Assembly: GCF_003385185.1 (NCBI RefSeq)
Contig: NZ_PQHZ01000019.1
Coordinates: 49,222 to 113,221, forward strand
Direction: 5' to 3'
Length of the DNA stretch: 64,000 bases
Source: Amycolatopsis palatopharyngis
GTDB taxonomy: Bacteria; Actinomycetota; Actinomycetes; Mycobacteriales; Pseudonocardiaceae
Part shown: positions 8,800 to 17,616 of the stretch, one piece after another
Layout: every line of letters begins with the position of its first letter
Numbering within the stretch: position 1 is the first letter of the stretch
The notes under the pieces: model-generated
What the model saw: the letters and a program-made list of their open reading frames with translations, nothing else
What the model was told of the DNA's origin: nothing
The model's database searches: none
Program-made: the position numbers and the translations under genes

Positions 8800-9068
8800 G
8801 ATGCCTCCTGGTATTGGCGCTGCGTCAACGACCGATGATGACCGAAGACACATACTCAGGCCAAGGGTGTCATGTCCGGACTGCTCCGTCTGCCTGAATC
8901 TGCGGTGTTCGAGCAACTCACTCGCAGTCACGTCCGTCTACCTGACGTCGCGCCTGAGAGGTGCGTGCGTCGGTCGCGGCGGGTGGCTTGTCGGGGGGCT
9001 ACCCGCCGCGGCCGTGTGAGGCCGCCGAGCCCGCTCCCGCAACGCTCGGTTAGGCTCAGTAAGGGTTG
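8800..9068. other. Intergenic stretch with a 10-bp perfect hairpin (8975-9010)
   Basis: This gap lies between the GMC gene start and the conserved element before purS, and no gene is evident. It holds CGCGGCGGGT (8975-8984) and its exact complement ACCCGCCGCG (9001-9010) around a 16-nt loop. No T-tract follows on either strand, so it is called only as a hairpin. Promoters for the flanking genes must lie here, but I cannot assign boxes reliably; TAGGCT at 9051-9056 is a possible -10 on the plus strand. Confidence 0.5.
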
Positions 9069-9196
9069 TGCACAATGCGGTCGACAGGGGTCGGCCGGAG
9101 CTTGCGGAGGCCGGCTCGTGGCGGGCGTATGCAGGTGAGACTCCAGCGGCAGGCGAACCAGCGGCTGTGCATTACCCGACTTTGAACAAGACACAG
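9069..9196 (+). promoter_or_regulatory. Conserved upstream element, copy A (before purS)
   Basis: About 128 bp that align closely with 54556-54676 read on the minus strand. Shared blocks include TGCACAATGCGGTCGAC, GGCCGGAG, CGGCTCGTGGCGG, ATGCAGGTGAGAC, CGAACC, GTGCAT and AAGACACAG. Copy A carries nine extra bases (9100-9108 region). It ends 40 nt before purS; copy B ends 36 nt before lmeA, both on the sense strand of the gene. The matching position argues for a promoter or 5'UTR element rather than random repeats. It does not match any riboswitch consensus I know. Confidence 0.75.
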
Positions 9197-9236
9197 TAAG
9201 TACCGCCGACCTGCACAGACGAGGGAGCAGTCTGCC

Positions 9237-9476
9237 GTGGCCCGAGTCGTCGTTGACGTCATGCCCAAGCCGGAGATCCTGGACCCCCAAGGCCAAGCTG
9301 TCGCCGGCGCATTGCCGCGCCTCGGTTTTCAGGGGGTCACCGGTGTCCGCCAGGGAAAGCATTTCGAGCTCGAAATCGACGATTCCGTCGACGACGAGAC
9401 GCTCGCCAAGATCGCCGAGGGCTTCCTGGCCAACCCGGTGATCGAGGACTGGACCGTGCGCAGGATCGCCGAATGA
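9237..9476 (+). CDS. purS: Phosphoribosylformylglycinamidine synthase, PurS subunit
   Basis: A 79-residue PurS, the small bridging subunit of the three-part FGAM synthase (PurS-PurQ-PurL) that converts FGAR, glutamine and ATP to FGAM in purine synthesis. The sequence [19 protein letters not shown] and the central [13 protein letters not shown] are typical of the family, and the length is normal. GTG 9237 is preceded by GAGGGAG about 8 nt upstream. Its stop overlaps the purQ start by 4 bp (ATGA), implying translational coupling. It lies 40 nt after the conserved upstream element. Confidence 0.95.
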   Translation: MARVVVDVMPKPEILDPQGQAVAGALPRLGFQGVTGVRQGKHFELEIDDSVDDETLAKIAEGFLANPVIEDWTVRRIAE

Positions 9477-10153
9477 CCGGCCCGCGCGTCGGGGTCGTCA
9501 CCTTCCCCGGAACCCTGGACGACACGGACGCCGAGCGCGCCGTGCGCTACGCCGACGCCGAACCGGTCTCGCTGTGGCATGCCGACGCCGACCTCAAGGG
9601 CGTGGACGCCGTGGTCATCCCCGGCGGCTTCTCCTACGGCGACTACCTGCGCGCAGGCGCCATCGCGCGCTTCTCCCCGGTCATGACCTCGGTGATCGAG
9701 GCTGCCCACAAGGGCATGCCGGTGCTCGGGATCTGCAACGGCTTCCAGGTGCTGTGCGAGGCCGGCCTGCTGCCGGGCGCGCTCGTGCGCAACGAGGGCC
9801 TGCACTTCATCTGCCGGGACCAGTGGCTACGCGTGGAGAACAACACCACGGCGTGGAGCACCCGGTACGACGCGGGCGCCGAGATCCTCATCCCGATGAA
9901 GAACATCGACGGTTGCTACGTCGCCGACCAGCCGACCCTGGACATGCTGGAGGCCGAGGGCCGGGTCGTGTTCCGCTACGTGGACGGCAACCCGAACGGC
10001 TCGCGTGCCGACATCGCCGGCATCACCAGCTCCAACGGACGGGTCGTCGGCCTGATGCCACACCCCGAGCACGCCATCGACGCCCTGACCGGTCCGTCCG
10101 ACGACGGCCTCGGCATCTTCTACTCCGCCCTGGACTCCCTGGTCTCCGCCTGA
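9473..10153 (+). CDS. purQ: Phosphoribosylformylglycinamidine synthase, PurQ glutaminase subunit
   Basis: A 226-residue class I glutamine amidotransferase that supplies ammonia to PurL. The nucleophile elbow is [10 protein letters not shown] (Cys at about residue 86), and the His/Glu of the triad are in LMPHPEHA near 195. The N-terminus [20 protein letters not shown] is the standard PurQ start. Coupled to purS through an ATGA overlap. Downstream, purL is separated from it by an opposed ABC exporter pair and repeats, an interruption of the usual purSQL order. Confidence 0.96.
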   Translation: MTGPRVGVVTFPGTLDDTDAERAVRYADAEPVSLWHADADLKGVDAVVIPGGFSYGDYLRAGAIARFSPVMTSVIEAAHKGMPVLGICNGFQVLCEAGLLPGALVRNEGLHFICRDQWLRVENNTTAWSTRYDAGAEILIPMKNIDGCYVADQPTLDMLEAEGRVVFRYVDGNPNGSRADIAGITSSNGRVVGLMPHPEHAIDALTGPSDDGLGIFYSALDSLVSA

Positions 10154-10164
10154 CGACGCGCGAT

Positions 10165-10235
10165 ATCTCGCACTTTCCCGGGAAAGTGCGAGATACCCGG
10201 CGCGTGCAAGTACCGCGCTTTCCCGGGAAAGTGCG
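10165..10235. repeat. Palindromic REP-like doublet, type II (copy 1)
   Basis: A perfect 30-bp palindrome (10165-10194, ATCTCGCACTTTCCCG and its complement) and a second copy at 10214-10235, with centres 45 bp apart. The spacer contains GCGCGTGCAAGTAC (10200-10213), which recurs in inverse orientation in the doublet at 53124-53188. It lies between the convergent purQ and ABC exporter stops, reaching to 2 bp from the latter. Confidence 0.87.
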
Positions 10236-10236
10236 A

Positions 10237-12003
10237 TCAGGTGGGGGCGGCGGCTTGGACCAGGCGGGCGTAGGGGCCGTTCGCGGCGAGTAGCTCGTCG
10301 TGGCTGCCCAGTTCGGTGATCCTGCCATCCTCCAGCACCACCACCCGGTCGGCCGCCGCCGCAGTGTGCAGCCGGTGAGCGATCGCGATCACCGTCCGTC
10401 CGGCCAGCACCCGGCTCAGCGAGCGCTCCAGTGCGCGCGCCGAACCGGTGTCCAGCAACGAGGTCGCCTCGTCGAGCACCAGCGTGTGCGGGTCGGCCAG
10501 CACCACCCGCGCCAGCGCGAGCTGCTGCGCCACGGACGCGGGCACCGCCCGAGCCCCTGACCCGAGCACCGTGTCCAGTCCCCGCTCCAACGACCGCACC
10601 CAGGGCGACGCGCCGACCGCGTCCAGTGCGTCGAGCAGTTCGGCGTCGGTCCACTCCCCGTCACCTTGTCGCTGCGCGGGCCGCGCGGGCAGAGTCAGGT
10701 TCTCCCGCAGCGTGCCGGCGAACACGTGGTGCTCCTGGGTCAGCAGCAGTACCTCACCGCGCAACAGATCCTCCGGCATCGAGGAAACCTCGACCCCGCC
10801 GATCGTGATCGACCCGCTGGTCGGTGCCGCGATCCCGGCCAGCAACCGGCCCAGCGTCGATTTGCCTGCCCCTGACGGTCCCACCACCGCAAGCCGCTCG
10901 CCCCTTGGTATCCGCAGGTCGACGCCGTGCAGCACCTCTCGGCCCGGCGCATAGCCGAACCGTACGTCGCGCACCCGCGACACCGAGTTCTCCGGCGCCT
11001 CACCGGACGCACCCCGCCGGTCCTCGCTGCTCGCCCGCACGCCGAGTACGCGGCGCAACGCGGTGCCCGAGATCCGCAGGTCATCCACCCACCACAGCAC
11101 CTCGTCCATCGGCTCAGCCAGCGCCTGCGCGTAGAGCACCATCGTGGTGATCGTTCCCAGCTGCACCAGCCCGTCGCTGTAGGCCCAGGCGCCAAGCAAC
11201 AGGATCACCGCGATCGGGATCGCGTGCGAGAGCTCCAGCCACGGAACCCACCGCGCCTCCAGCTTGCGCATCATCCGCTCACCTGTGACCGCTTCCTGCA
11301 GGCGATGCTCGCCCTGCGCGATGCGCCGCCCCGTGAGCCCGAGCGCCTCGGCGGTCCGCGCGCCCTCCGCGGTCTCGTGGAAGCCGGACTGCAGAACCGC
11401 CCACCGATCCAGCATCTCCTCGATGGCCTTCGGAATCCGCTTCCAGTACCAGCGGGTGGGGATGCCCAGTACCGGGACCGCGACGAGTAGCCCGAGTGCC
11501 AGCAGCGGCGAGGTCAAGATCATCGCGACGACTGTCAGCACCACCGTGATCAGCGCGATCAGGATCTCCGGGACGGCGTTGCGGACCGCGTAGCTGATCC
11601 GGTCGACGTCGCTCGTCGCGCGGCTGAGCAGGTCGCCGGTGCCCGCGGCCTCGACGGTGCCCAGCGGCAGCCGGAGCGACTGCTCCACGAAGTCCTCGCG
11701 GGTCTGCGCCAGTACCCGCTCGCCGAGGATGCCCGCCCGCAGCCGCGCTGCCCGTTTCAACACGCCCTGGGCCAGCAGGATCCCGACGAACATCAGCGCC
11801 AGCAGGTCGATGCTCACCGTGTCGCTGCCCGTGACCACCTTGTCCACGAGCGCGCCGAGGATCTGCGGCCCGGCAAGGCCGGCGACGGTCGCGATCATGA
11901 ACAGCCCGATGACGGCCGCGAAACCCGACCGGTGCGTGCGCAGCGTGCCGCGTGCCCAGATCCGGGCCTGCGCGGCCGTGGCCAGCGGCAGTTTCAGTTG
12001 CAC
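10237..12003 (-). CDS. ABC exporter half-transporter with intact Walker A but lost signature motif
   Basis: A 588-residue half-size exporter: six-helix permease domain (about 20-320) followed by a nucleotide-binding domain. Walker A GPSGAGKST (about 375-383), Walker B HTLVLDEAT and the switch His in IAIAHRLH are intact. However, the LSGGQ signature is replaced by ASVAQ (about 489-493), so it cannot complete the opposing ATP site. GTG 12003 overlaps the upstream partner gene by 10 bp, indicating coupled translation and a heterodimer. The frame is open further upstream, but that region belongs to the partner. Substrate unknown; the family exports lipids, peptides or drugs. Confidence 0.9.
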   Translation of the reverse strand: MQLKLPLATAAQARIWARGTLRTHRSGFAAVIGLFMIATVAGLAGPQILGALVDKVVTGSDTVSIDLLALMFVGILLAQGVLKRAARLRAGILGERVLAQTREDFVEQSLRLPLGTVEAAGTGDLLSRATSDVDRISYAVRNAVPEILIALITVVLTVVAMILTSPLLALGLLVAVPVLGIPTRWYWKRIPKAIEEMLDRWAVLQSGFHETAEGARTAEALGLTGRRIAQGEHRLQEAVTGERMMRKLEARWVPWLELSHAIPIAVILLLGAWAYSDGLVQLGTITTMVLYAQALAEPMDEVLWWVDDLRISGTALRRVLGVRASSEDRRGASGEAPENSVSRVRDVRFGYAPGREVLHGVDLRIPRGERLAVVGPSGAGKSTLGRLLAGIAAPTSGSITIGGVEVSSMPEDLLRGEVLLLTQEHHVFAGTLRENLTLPARPAQRQGDGEWTDAELLDALDAVGASPWVRSLERGLDTVLGSGARAVPASVAQQLALARVVLADPHTLVLDEATSLLDTGSARALERSLSRVLAGRTVIAIAHRLHTAAAADRVVVLEDGRITELGSHDELLAANGPYARLVQAAAPT

Positions 12004-13643
12004 GGTGTCACCTCGGGCAGTCCGGGTCCGACGACCTCGTCGGCCACCGCGGCCCACAGCGGGCTCTGGGCGAACACCACGGTCGTCCGGCCTCTGCGTA
12101 GTTCGGCGACCCGCTCGGTGATGCGGGCCTCCGTGTGCGCGTCGACCGCAGAGGTCGGCTCGTCGAGCAGCAGCACATCGGCGTCCAGTGCGAGTGCCCG
12201 TGCGAGGTTCAGCCGCTGCCGCTGGCCGCCGGAGACCTCGCGCCCGCGCTCGCCGATCAGCTCGTCAAGGCCCAGCGGCAGCGCCTGCACGATGTCCTCC
12301 GCGTCGGCCGCCTCGATGGCGGTAACGACGTCCACGGACGTCTCGGCCGGTGCCGCGACCTGCTCGCGCAAGATGCCGGAGAACCAGAGGTCCTGGTTGT
12401 GCGCGTACACCACCCGATGCCGGAGTTCGGCCAGCGCGACCCGGTGCGCGGGTACACCGGACACCAGCACCCGCTGCCCCGGCGCCGCGTCGGTGAACCT
12501 CGCCAGCCGCTCCGCGACCGCCTCTGCCCGCGCCCCGAGGTCGATCACCGTGAGCTTGCCCGCCACCGCCGTGACATCGGACTCGGTGTCGTGCAGCTCC
12601 AGCGCACCCTCCGGCAGCGGAACCGGGGACTCCGGGTCGGTCAGCCTGGCACGCAGACGCAGCAGGCCACATGCCTTCTTCGCCGAGACCACTGCTGAAG
12701 CGAATGCGCCCGCGGCCTCGGTCGCCGTGTTCACCGGAATCACCAGGAACGCCGACGCCCCATAGAAGGCCACCAGCTCACCCGCGCTGATCACACCCTC
12801 GGTCGCGAGCCGGGCGCCCAGCCAGGTGATCGTGACGGTGACCAGACCGGGTAGCACCACCTCGGCGGCCGACAGCCAGGACTCGCTGCGAGCGACGTCC
12901 ACACCGGCGCGCTGAACCCGCCTGCTCGCCGACCGGAAGCGGCCGAGGAACTGCCACTCGCCACCGACGCCCCGCAGCACACGCAGGCCGGACACGATGT
13001 CCGCACCCAGTGCGTTGACCCCTGACAGCTCCTCACGCTGGGCCTGCTTCCGCCGTTGCAGCGGGGCCAGCAGCGGACCGATGCCCAGCATCGCCAAGGG
13101 CACGCCGACCAGCGCCACGAGACCGAGCAGCGGCGAGAAGGTGAGTAGTGCGACACCCACCACGACGAAGGCTACCACCGCGCCGACCAGCCTGCCCGCG
13201 ACCTCGAAGGCGCTACCGCAGTGGTTCACGTCCGAGGAGGAGAAGGCCAGCACGTCTCCCGTGCCCGCCTGCTCGCGCAGGGCAGCCCCGAGACGGGCGG
13301 TGTGCCTCGCCACGGTTCGCTGCGCGCTGGAAGCGCCGTGCATCCACATCCCGTGCCCGGTGAACAGCAACGAGGTGCCGAACACGGCCTGCGCGATCCC
13401 GATCAGCAGGATCAGGCCACCGAGCAGGAGCAAGGCGCCGTTGTCACCACCGGCGATCCCGTTGTCGATGGCCTTGCCCACCACCAGCGGCAGCAGCGCG
13501 CCGGGAACGAGCCACAGCGCGCCGAACACCGCCGAGACCGTGGCCAGCCAGGGCCGCGCCCGGAGGATCGCCAGCAGGAAGCCTGCCGGCGTGGGCTGCT
13601 CGGGTAGTCGCAGCGTGGGAGCCGGATACGGCGAGTAGGGCAC
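11994..13643 (-). CDS. ABC exporter half-transporter with intact signature but no Walker A
   Basis: A 549-residue partner of the following gene. The permease domain occupies about 25-320. In the ATPase domain the signature [15 protein letters not shown] (from about 470) and Walker [13 protein letters not shown] are present, but the P-loop is absent: the expected GxxGxGKS position reads [15 protein letters not shown] (about 367-381). The switch His is Gln (VVFAQSPLW). Combined with the partner, only one complete composite ATP site can form: partner Walker A/B/His plus this signature. GTG 13643 starts [17 protein letters not shown]; no strong ribosome site is seen. Divergent from purL. Confidence 0.9.
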   Translation of the reverse strand: MPYSPYPAPTLRLPEQPTPAGFLLAILRARPWLATVSAVFGALWLVPGALLPLVVGKAIDNGIAGGDNGALLLLGGLILLIGIAQAVFGTSLLFTGHGMWMHGASSAQRTVARHTARLGAALREQAGTGDVLAFSSSDVNHCGSAFEVAGRLVGAVVAFVVVGVALLTFSPLLGLVALVGVPLAMLGIGPLLAPLQRRKQAQREELSGVNALGADIVSGLRVLRGVGGEWQFLGRFRSASRRVQRAGVDVARSESWLSAAEVVLPGLVTVTITWLGARLATEGVISAGELVAFYGASAFLVIPVNTATEAAGAFASAVVSAKKACGLLRLRARLTDPESPVPLPEGALELHDTESDVTAVAGKLTVIDLGARAEAVAERLARFTDAAPGQRVLVSGVPAHRVALAELRHRVVYAHNQDLWFSGILREQVAAPAETSVDVVTAIEAADAEDIVQALPLGLDELIGERGREVSGGQRQRLNLARALALDADVLLLDEPTSAVDAHTEARITERVAELRRGRTTVVFAQSPLWAAVADEVVGPGLPEVTPCN

Positions 13644-13689
13644 GTCACACGACGTTAGAAGGCCCGGGAGTGCGAGGCGACCGAATTTC

Positions 13690-13794
13690 GCCCGCCCGTC
13701 TCCCACCACCACCCAAGGGGAGGCGCTGACGCGCCGCGGTGCTGCCCGCCCGTCTCCCGCCGCCACCCAAGGGGAGGCGCTGACGCGCCGCGGT
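13690..13794. repeat. Tandem 51-bp direct repeat upstream of purL
   Basis: Two copies, 13690-13740 and 13744-13794, differ at only two bases and contain CCCAAGGGGAGGCGCTGACG. A partial third start (GCTCGTCTCCCGCGCC) follows at about 13815-13830. They fill most of the gap between the divergent ABC exporter and purL and so lie where promoters for both must be. Confidence 0.9.
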
Positions 13795-13854
13795 CTCCCG
13801 TGCCGGGACCGGCCGCTCGTCTCCCGCGCCAATACCACAAGTACCCTTGACCCT

Positions 13855-16164
13855 GTGGCGAATCCTGACGTGGACACCTTGACCAGCACCGTCGTCGACA
13901 CCACCGCACATGCCGTGGGGACTCCCGAGCTCGCGCAGCCCTATCTCGAACTCGGTCTGGCCGAGGACGAGTACGCCCGGATCCGCGAGATCCTCGGCCG
14001 CAGGCCCACCGACGCCGAACTGGCGATGTACTCGGTGATGTGGAGCGAGCACTGCTCGTACAAGTCGTCCAAGAAGCACCTCGGCTACTTCGGCGAGACG
14101 TCCACGCCCGCGATGCGGGAGAAGATGCTCGCCGGCATCGGTGAGAACGCCGGTGTGGTCGATGTCGGTGACGGCTGGGCCGTCACGTTCAAGGTGGAGA
14201 GCCACAACCACCCGTCCTATGTGGAGCCGTATCAGGGCGCCGCCACCGGTGTGGGCGGGATCGTCCGCGACATCCTGGCGATGGGCGCCCGCCCACTCGC
14301 GGTGGCCGATCCGCTGCGATTCGGACCCGCGGACGCACCGGACACCCGCAGGGTGCTGCCGGGCGTGGTGGCCGGAGTGGCGGGTTACGGCAACTGCCTC
14401 GGCCTGCCGAACATCGGTGGCGAGGTCGCGTTCGACAAGTCCTACGCGGGCAACCCCTTGGTCAACGCCATGTGCGTCGGCGCGATGCGGGTGGAGGACC
14501 TGCACCTCGCGCACGCATCCGGGACCGGCAACAAGATCATCCTGTTCGGTGCGCGGACCGGCCTGGACGGTATCGGCGGTGTCTCCGTGCTGGCCAGTGA
14601 CACGTTCTCCGGCGACGAGAGCGCGGGCGGGCGCAAGAAGCTGCCGAGCGTTCAGGTGGGCGACCCGTTCACCGAGAAGGTCCTCATCGAGTGCTGCCTC
14701 GAACTGTTCGCCAAGAAGATCGTGGTGGGCATCCAGGACCTCGGTGGCGCAGGCCTGTCCTGCGCGACCTCGGAGCTGGCCGCGGCCGGTGACGGCGGGA
14801 TGCACATCGAACTCGACCGGGTTCCGCTGCGCGCCGAGGGCATGACCCCCGCGGAGGTCCTTTCCAGCGAGTCGCAGGAACGCATGTGCGCGGTCGTGCA
14901 ACCGTCCGATGTGGACGCGTTTATGGCGGTCTGCGCCAAGTGGGACGTCATCGCCACCGAGATCGGCGAGGTGACCGACGGCGAGAATCTGGTGATCGAC
15001 TGGCACGGCGAGACGGTTGTGGACGTACCGCCGCGCACGGTCGCGCATCAGGGCCCGGTCTACGACCGCCCGTTCGAGCGTCCGGCCAAGCAGGATGCCC
15101 TGCAGGCGGACTCCGCGAGCTCGCTGCCGCGTCCGTCCACTTCGGAGCAGCTGCGCGACACCGTGCTGACGATGATCGCCTCGCCGAACCTGGCGTCCAA
15201 GGAATGGGTCACTCAGCAGTACGACCGCTATGTGCGGGGCAACACCGTGCTCGCGCAGCCCGCCGACTCCGGCGTGATCCGGATCGACGAGTCGACGGGG
15301 CGTGGCGTCGCGATCTCCACGGACTGCAACAGCCGCTTCGTGTTCCTCGACCCGTACCGCGGAACCCAGCTGGCACTGGCCGAGTCCTACCGCAACGTCG
15401 CCACCAGCGGGGCGATGCCGCTCGCGGTCACCAACTGCCTGAACTTCGGTGCTCCCACCGATCCCGGCGTCATGTGGCAGTTCGAGCGCGCCGTGCACGG
15501 CCTCGCCGACGGCTGCGTGGAACTCGGGATCCCGGTCACCGGCGGCAATGTCAGCTTCTTCAACCAGACCGGAGACACCGCGATCATGCCGACCCCGGTG
15601 GTGGGTGTGCTCGGTGTGCTCGACGACGTCACCAGGCGCATTCCGACCGGCATCGGTGCCGAGGCCGGAGAGACGCTGATTCTGCTCGGCGACACCCGCG
15701 AAGAGCTGGACGGTTCCGCCTGGGCCGAGGTCATGCACGGCCACCTCGGTGGTCAGCCGCCCGAGGTGGACCTGGCCAGGGAGCGGCTGCTGGCCGAGGT
15801 CCTGGTCGCCGGCTCGCGGGACGGATTGATCTCCGCCGCGCACGACCTGTCCGACGGTGGGCTCGCCCAGACACTGGTCGAAACCGTGCTGATCGGTCAG
15901 TGCGGTGCCAGGGTCGTGCTCGATCCGGACAGTGACCCGTTCGTGCAGCTCTTCTCCGAGTCGGCGGGCCGAGTGCTGGTCGCGGTGCCGCGTAGCGAGG
16001 AACTGCGGTTCACCGAACTCTGCACCGCGCGGGGCCTGCCCTGGCGCAAGACCGGCGTGGTCGACCCGGAGTCCGGTGCACTGGACATTCAGGACATCGC
16101 GAACTTCCCGCTGACGGAGCTCCGCGAGGCCTGGGAAGGCACCCTGCCCGCCCTCTTCGACTGA
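13855..16164 (+). CDS. purL: Phosphoribosylformylglycinamidine synthase, PurL subunit
   Basis: A 769-residue small-type PurL that uses ammonia from PurQ and ATP to form FGAM. Landmarks are the N-terminal [15 protein letters not shown] motif (about residues 60-74), [10 protein letters not shown] with the catalytic His, [13 protein letters not shown], and the second-half [15 protein letters not shown] segment [16 protein letters not shown]. Length is normal for the PurSQL type. GTG 13855 starts MANPDVDTL; the coding match to the family begins near residue 20. It follows a tandem 51-bp repeat and is convergent with a pentapeptide-like gene only 3 bp beyond its stop. Confidence 0.96.
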   Translation: MANPDVDTLTSTVVDTTAHAVGTPELAQPYLELGLAEDEYARIREILGRRPTDAELAMYSVMWSEHCSYKSSKKHLGYFGETSTPAMREKMLAGIGENAGVVDVGDGWAVTFKVESHNHPSYVEPYQGAATGVGGIVRDILAMGARPLAVADPLRFGPADAPDTRRVLPGVVAGVAGYGNCLGLPNIGGEVAFDKSYAGNPLVNAMCVGAMRVEDLHLAHASGTGNKIILFGARTGLDGIGGVSVLASDTFSGDESAGGRKKLPSVQVGDPFTEKVLIECCLELFAKKIVVGIQDLGGAGLSCATSELAAAGDGGMHIELDRVPLRAEGMTPAEVLSSESQERMCAVVQPSDVDAFMAVCAKWDVIATEIGEVTDGENLVIDWHGETVVDVPPRTVAHQGPVYDRPFERPAKQDALQADSASSLPRPSTSEQLRDTVLTMIASPNLASKEWVTQQYDRYVRGNTVLAQPADSGVIRIDESTGRGVAISTDCNSRFVFLDPYRGTQLALAESYRNVATSGAMPLAVTNCLNFGAPTDPGVMWQFERAVHGLADGCVELGIPVTGGNVSFFNQTGDTAIMPTPVVGVLGVLDDVTRRIPTGIGAEAGETLILLGDTREELDGSAWAEVMHGHLGGQPPEVDLARERLLAEVLVAGSRDGLISAAHDLSDGGLAQTLVETVLIGQCGARVVLDPDSDPFVQLFSESAGRVLVAVPRSEELRFTELCTARGLPWRKTGVVDPESGALDIQDIANFPLTELREAWEGTLPALFD

Positions 16165-16167
16165 GCT

Positions 16168-17067
16168 TCAGGCCCCGCGGATGGCGCGCGGGCTCACCTC
16201 GTTCTCGAACGTGGCTTCGGTGAAGGTCGAGGCCGCTTCGAACCGCGTGCCGGTGAAGTCCGCGAGCCCGTTGACGGTGAAGCCGTCGAAGCCCGCGCGG
16301 TCGTGGAACAGTACGTCGCGGCACAGGAAACGGCCGCCCAGCCGTCCACTCCGGACTTCGGCAGCGGTGAACCAGGCCGGTCCGGAGATCTCGCAGCCGC
16401 TGAGGTCAGTTGTGCTGTGCAACCGGGCATAGCGCAGGGTCAGCTCGCCGATCCGCCGCCCGGAAAGGTCGAGGTACTCCAGTACGGCGCCGGTCAGATC
16501 GAGGTCGGGAGCAGGAATGTGCGGTTCCCCCGTTTTCGGCAGTAGTACGACCACGAGGCGCTGCGCGGTGAGCCGGACCTGCAGTTCGTGCTCGGCCGCG
16601 ACCGAGTTGTCGTGTGTGGCGCCGCCGCCGTCGTCGTAGCGGGAATGACCGAATGGCCGGCGCAGGTAGGCGCAGAGCACGTCTAGCACCGTCTGGGTGT
16701 AGTCGACGCGGCCCTTCGCCAGTGCGGCGAGTGCATGCAGTGCGCCCACCCGTACCTGGTCCGCTTCATTCCCGAGCAGTTCGACCGACCGCGCGAAACG
16801 CTCATCGGCCACGCGCTCCCTGTCATGCTCGTGGCGTTGCCGTTCGATCTCCTGGCGAGCCTCCTCGACCCGCCGTCTGCGGTCGTTGAGCCAGAGTGCG
16901 TAGAGCGCGATCACGGCACCACCCGCGAGGCCTCCTGTGCGGAGCGCATCACTGCGGCTGGTCTGGTCTTCGGTGAGCAACCAGCCGCTGACCAGTACGA
17001 GTAGCAGTACCGAGCACAAGATCGTGCCGAGCAGCGGGGCCCGCCGGCGAAGGGATGCACCGCTCAT
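16168..17067 (-). CDS. Two-TM membrane protein with pentapeptide-repeat-like C-terminus
   Basis: A 299-residue protein. Two N-terminal hydrophobic segments (about 12-32 and 47-65, LLGTILCSVLLLVLVSGWLL and LAGGAVIALYALWL) precede a charged, coiled-coil-prone stretch rich in RQEIERQRHEHDRERVADE. The C-terminal region has degenerate A(D/N)LxX pentapeptides (DLTGAVLEYLDLSG, LADFTGTRFEAASTFTEATF). A middle segment, SVELLGNEADQVRVGALHAL, is shared with many actinobacterial pentapeptide-repeat membrane proteins. ATG 17067 overlaps the upstream acetyltransferase stop (ATGA). Function unknown; pentapeptide proteins often act as scaffolds. Confidence 0.75.
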   Translation of the reverse strand: MSGASLRRRAPLLGTILCSVLLLVLVSGWLLTEDQTSRSDALRTGGLAGGAVIALYALWLNDRRRRVEEARQEIERQRHEHDRERVADERFARSVELLGNEADQVRVGALHALAALAKGRVDYTQTVLDVLCAYLRRPFGHSRYDDGGGATHDNSVAAEHELQVRLTAQRLVVVLLPKTGEPHIPAPDLDLTGAVLEYLDLSGRRIGELTLRYARLHSTTDLSGCEISGPAWFTAAEVRSGRLGGRFLCRDVLFHDRAGFDGFTVNGLADFTGTRFEAASTFTEATFENEVSPRAIRGA

Positions 17068-17603
17068 CGAGCGGAAGGGGGATCGGTCACCAGTGAGCGC
17101 TGCAGGAGCACGGTGTCCAGCCACCGGTCGTGTTTGAAGCCGACCCCGGTGAGCCTGCCGGCCTCGGTGAAGCCGCGGCAGCGGTGCAACTCCAGCGAGG
17201 CCGCGTCACCCGTGTCGGCCACGACTGCCAGCACTTCCCGGATCCCCACCGCCGCACAGCGCTCGAGCAGCGCGTCCAGCAGCCTGCCGCCGGCGCCTTT
17301 GCCCGCGGCCGTGGGCGCGAGATAGATCGAGTCCTCGACCGTCCGGTTGTAGGCCGGTCGCGTCTTCCACGGCGTGCAGTAGGCGTAGCCGATCAGGGTC
17401 CCGTCGAACTCTGCGGCGAGAAACGGCAGACCCGCGCCGGTGACCGCCGCGAAGCGCCGCTCCCACTCGGCGGCGTCGGGTGCTGTCAGTTCGAAGGTCG
17501 CGGTGCTGGTCTCGACGTAGTGCGCGTAGATCGACCTGATCGCGGGAAGATCGTCGGTGACCGCGTCCCGGAGGCTTAATTTCTCTATAGTGGAACTGCT
17601 CAC
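17064..17603 (-). CDS. GNAT family N-acetyltransferase (phosphinothricin acetyltransferase-like)
   Basis: A 179-residue single-domain GNAT protein that transfers acetyl from acetyl-CoA to an amine. The segment DAVTDDLPAIRSIYAHYVET and the CoA loop TAAGKGAGGRLLDALLERC are typical of the Pat/Bar branch, as is the ending GFKHDRWLDTVLLQRSL. Such enzymes can detoxify phosphinothricin- or methionine-sulfoximine-like compounds, though this needs testing. GTG 17603 is the only plausible start (other upstream frame codons give no family match). It lies inside the inverted repeat shared with the divergent XRE regulator, with 13 bp between start codons. Confidence 0.8.
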   Translation of the reverse strand: MSSSTIEKLSLRDAVTDDLPAIRSIYAHYVETSTATFELTAPDAAEWERRFAAVTGAGLPFLAAEFDGTLIGYAYCTPWKTRPAYNRTVEDSIYLAPTAAGKGAGGRLLDALLERCAAVGIREVLAVVADTGDAASLELHRCRGFTEAGRLTGVGFKHDRWLDTVLLQRSLVTDPPSAR

Positions 17604-17611
17604 TACTATAG
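17585..17611. promoter_or_regulatory. Inverted repeat CTATAGT-13-ACTATAG between divergent genes
   Basis: Arms at 17585-17591 and 17605-17611 flank 13 bp. The GTG of the acetyltransferase (17601-17603, minus strand) lies between them, and ATG 17617 of the XRE regulator is 5 bp beyond the right arm. TATAGG at 17608-17613 region is placed as a -10 for a leaderless plus-strand message. The AT-rich repeat stands out in GC-rich surroundings and is a likely autoregulatory operator. Confidence 0.55.
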
Positions 17612-17616
17612 GATAG

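Noticed and set aside
8975..9010. A terminator between the GMC gene and purS
   Set aside because: Both flanking genes start, rather than end, at this gap, and no T-tract follows. It is listed only as a hairpin.
9069..9236. ZTP (pfl) or another known riboswitch before purS
   Set aside because: The expected conserved ZTP core is absent, and the homologous copy precedes lmeA, which has no purine link.
13645..15843. A 732-codon open frame antisense to purL
   Set aside because: It is a compositional shadow of a clear GC-rich gene; its translation is Arg/His/Gly-rich without domains. The same applies to long antisense frames over purM (27133-28818), the GT87 genes (34096-35748), the ArsR gene and the glnR-mshD region.
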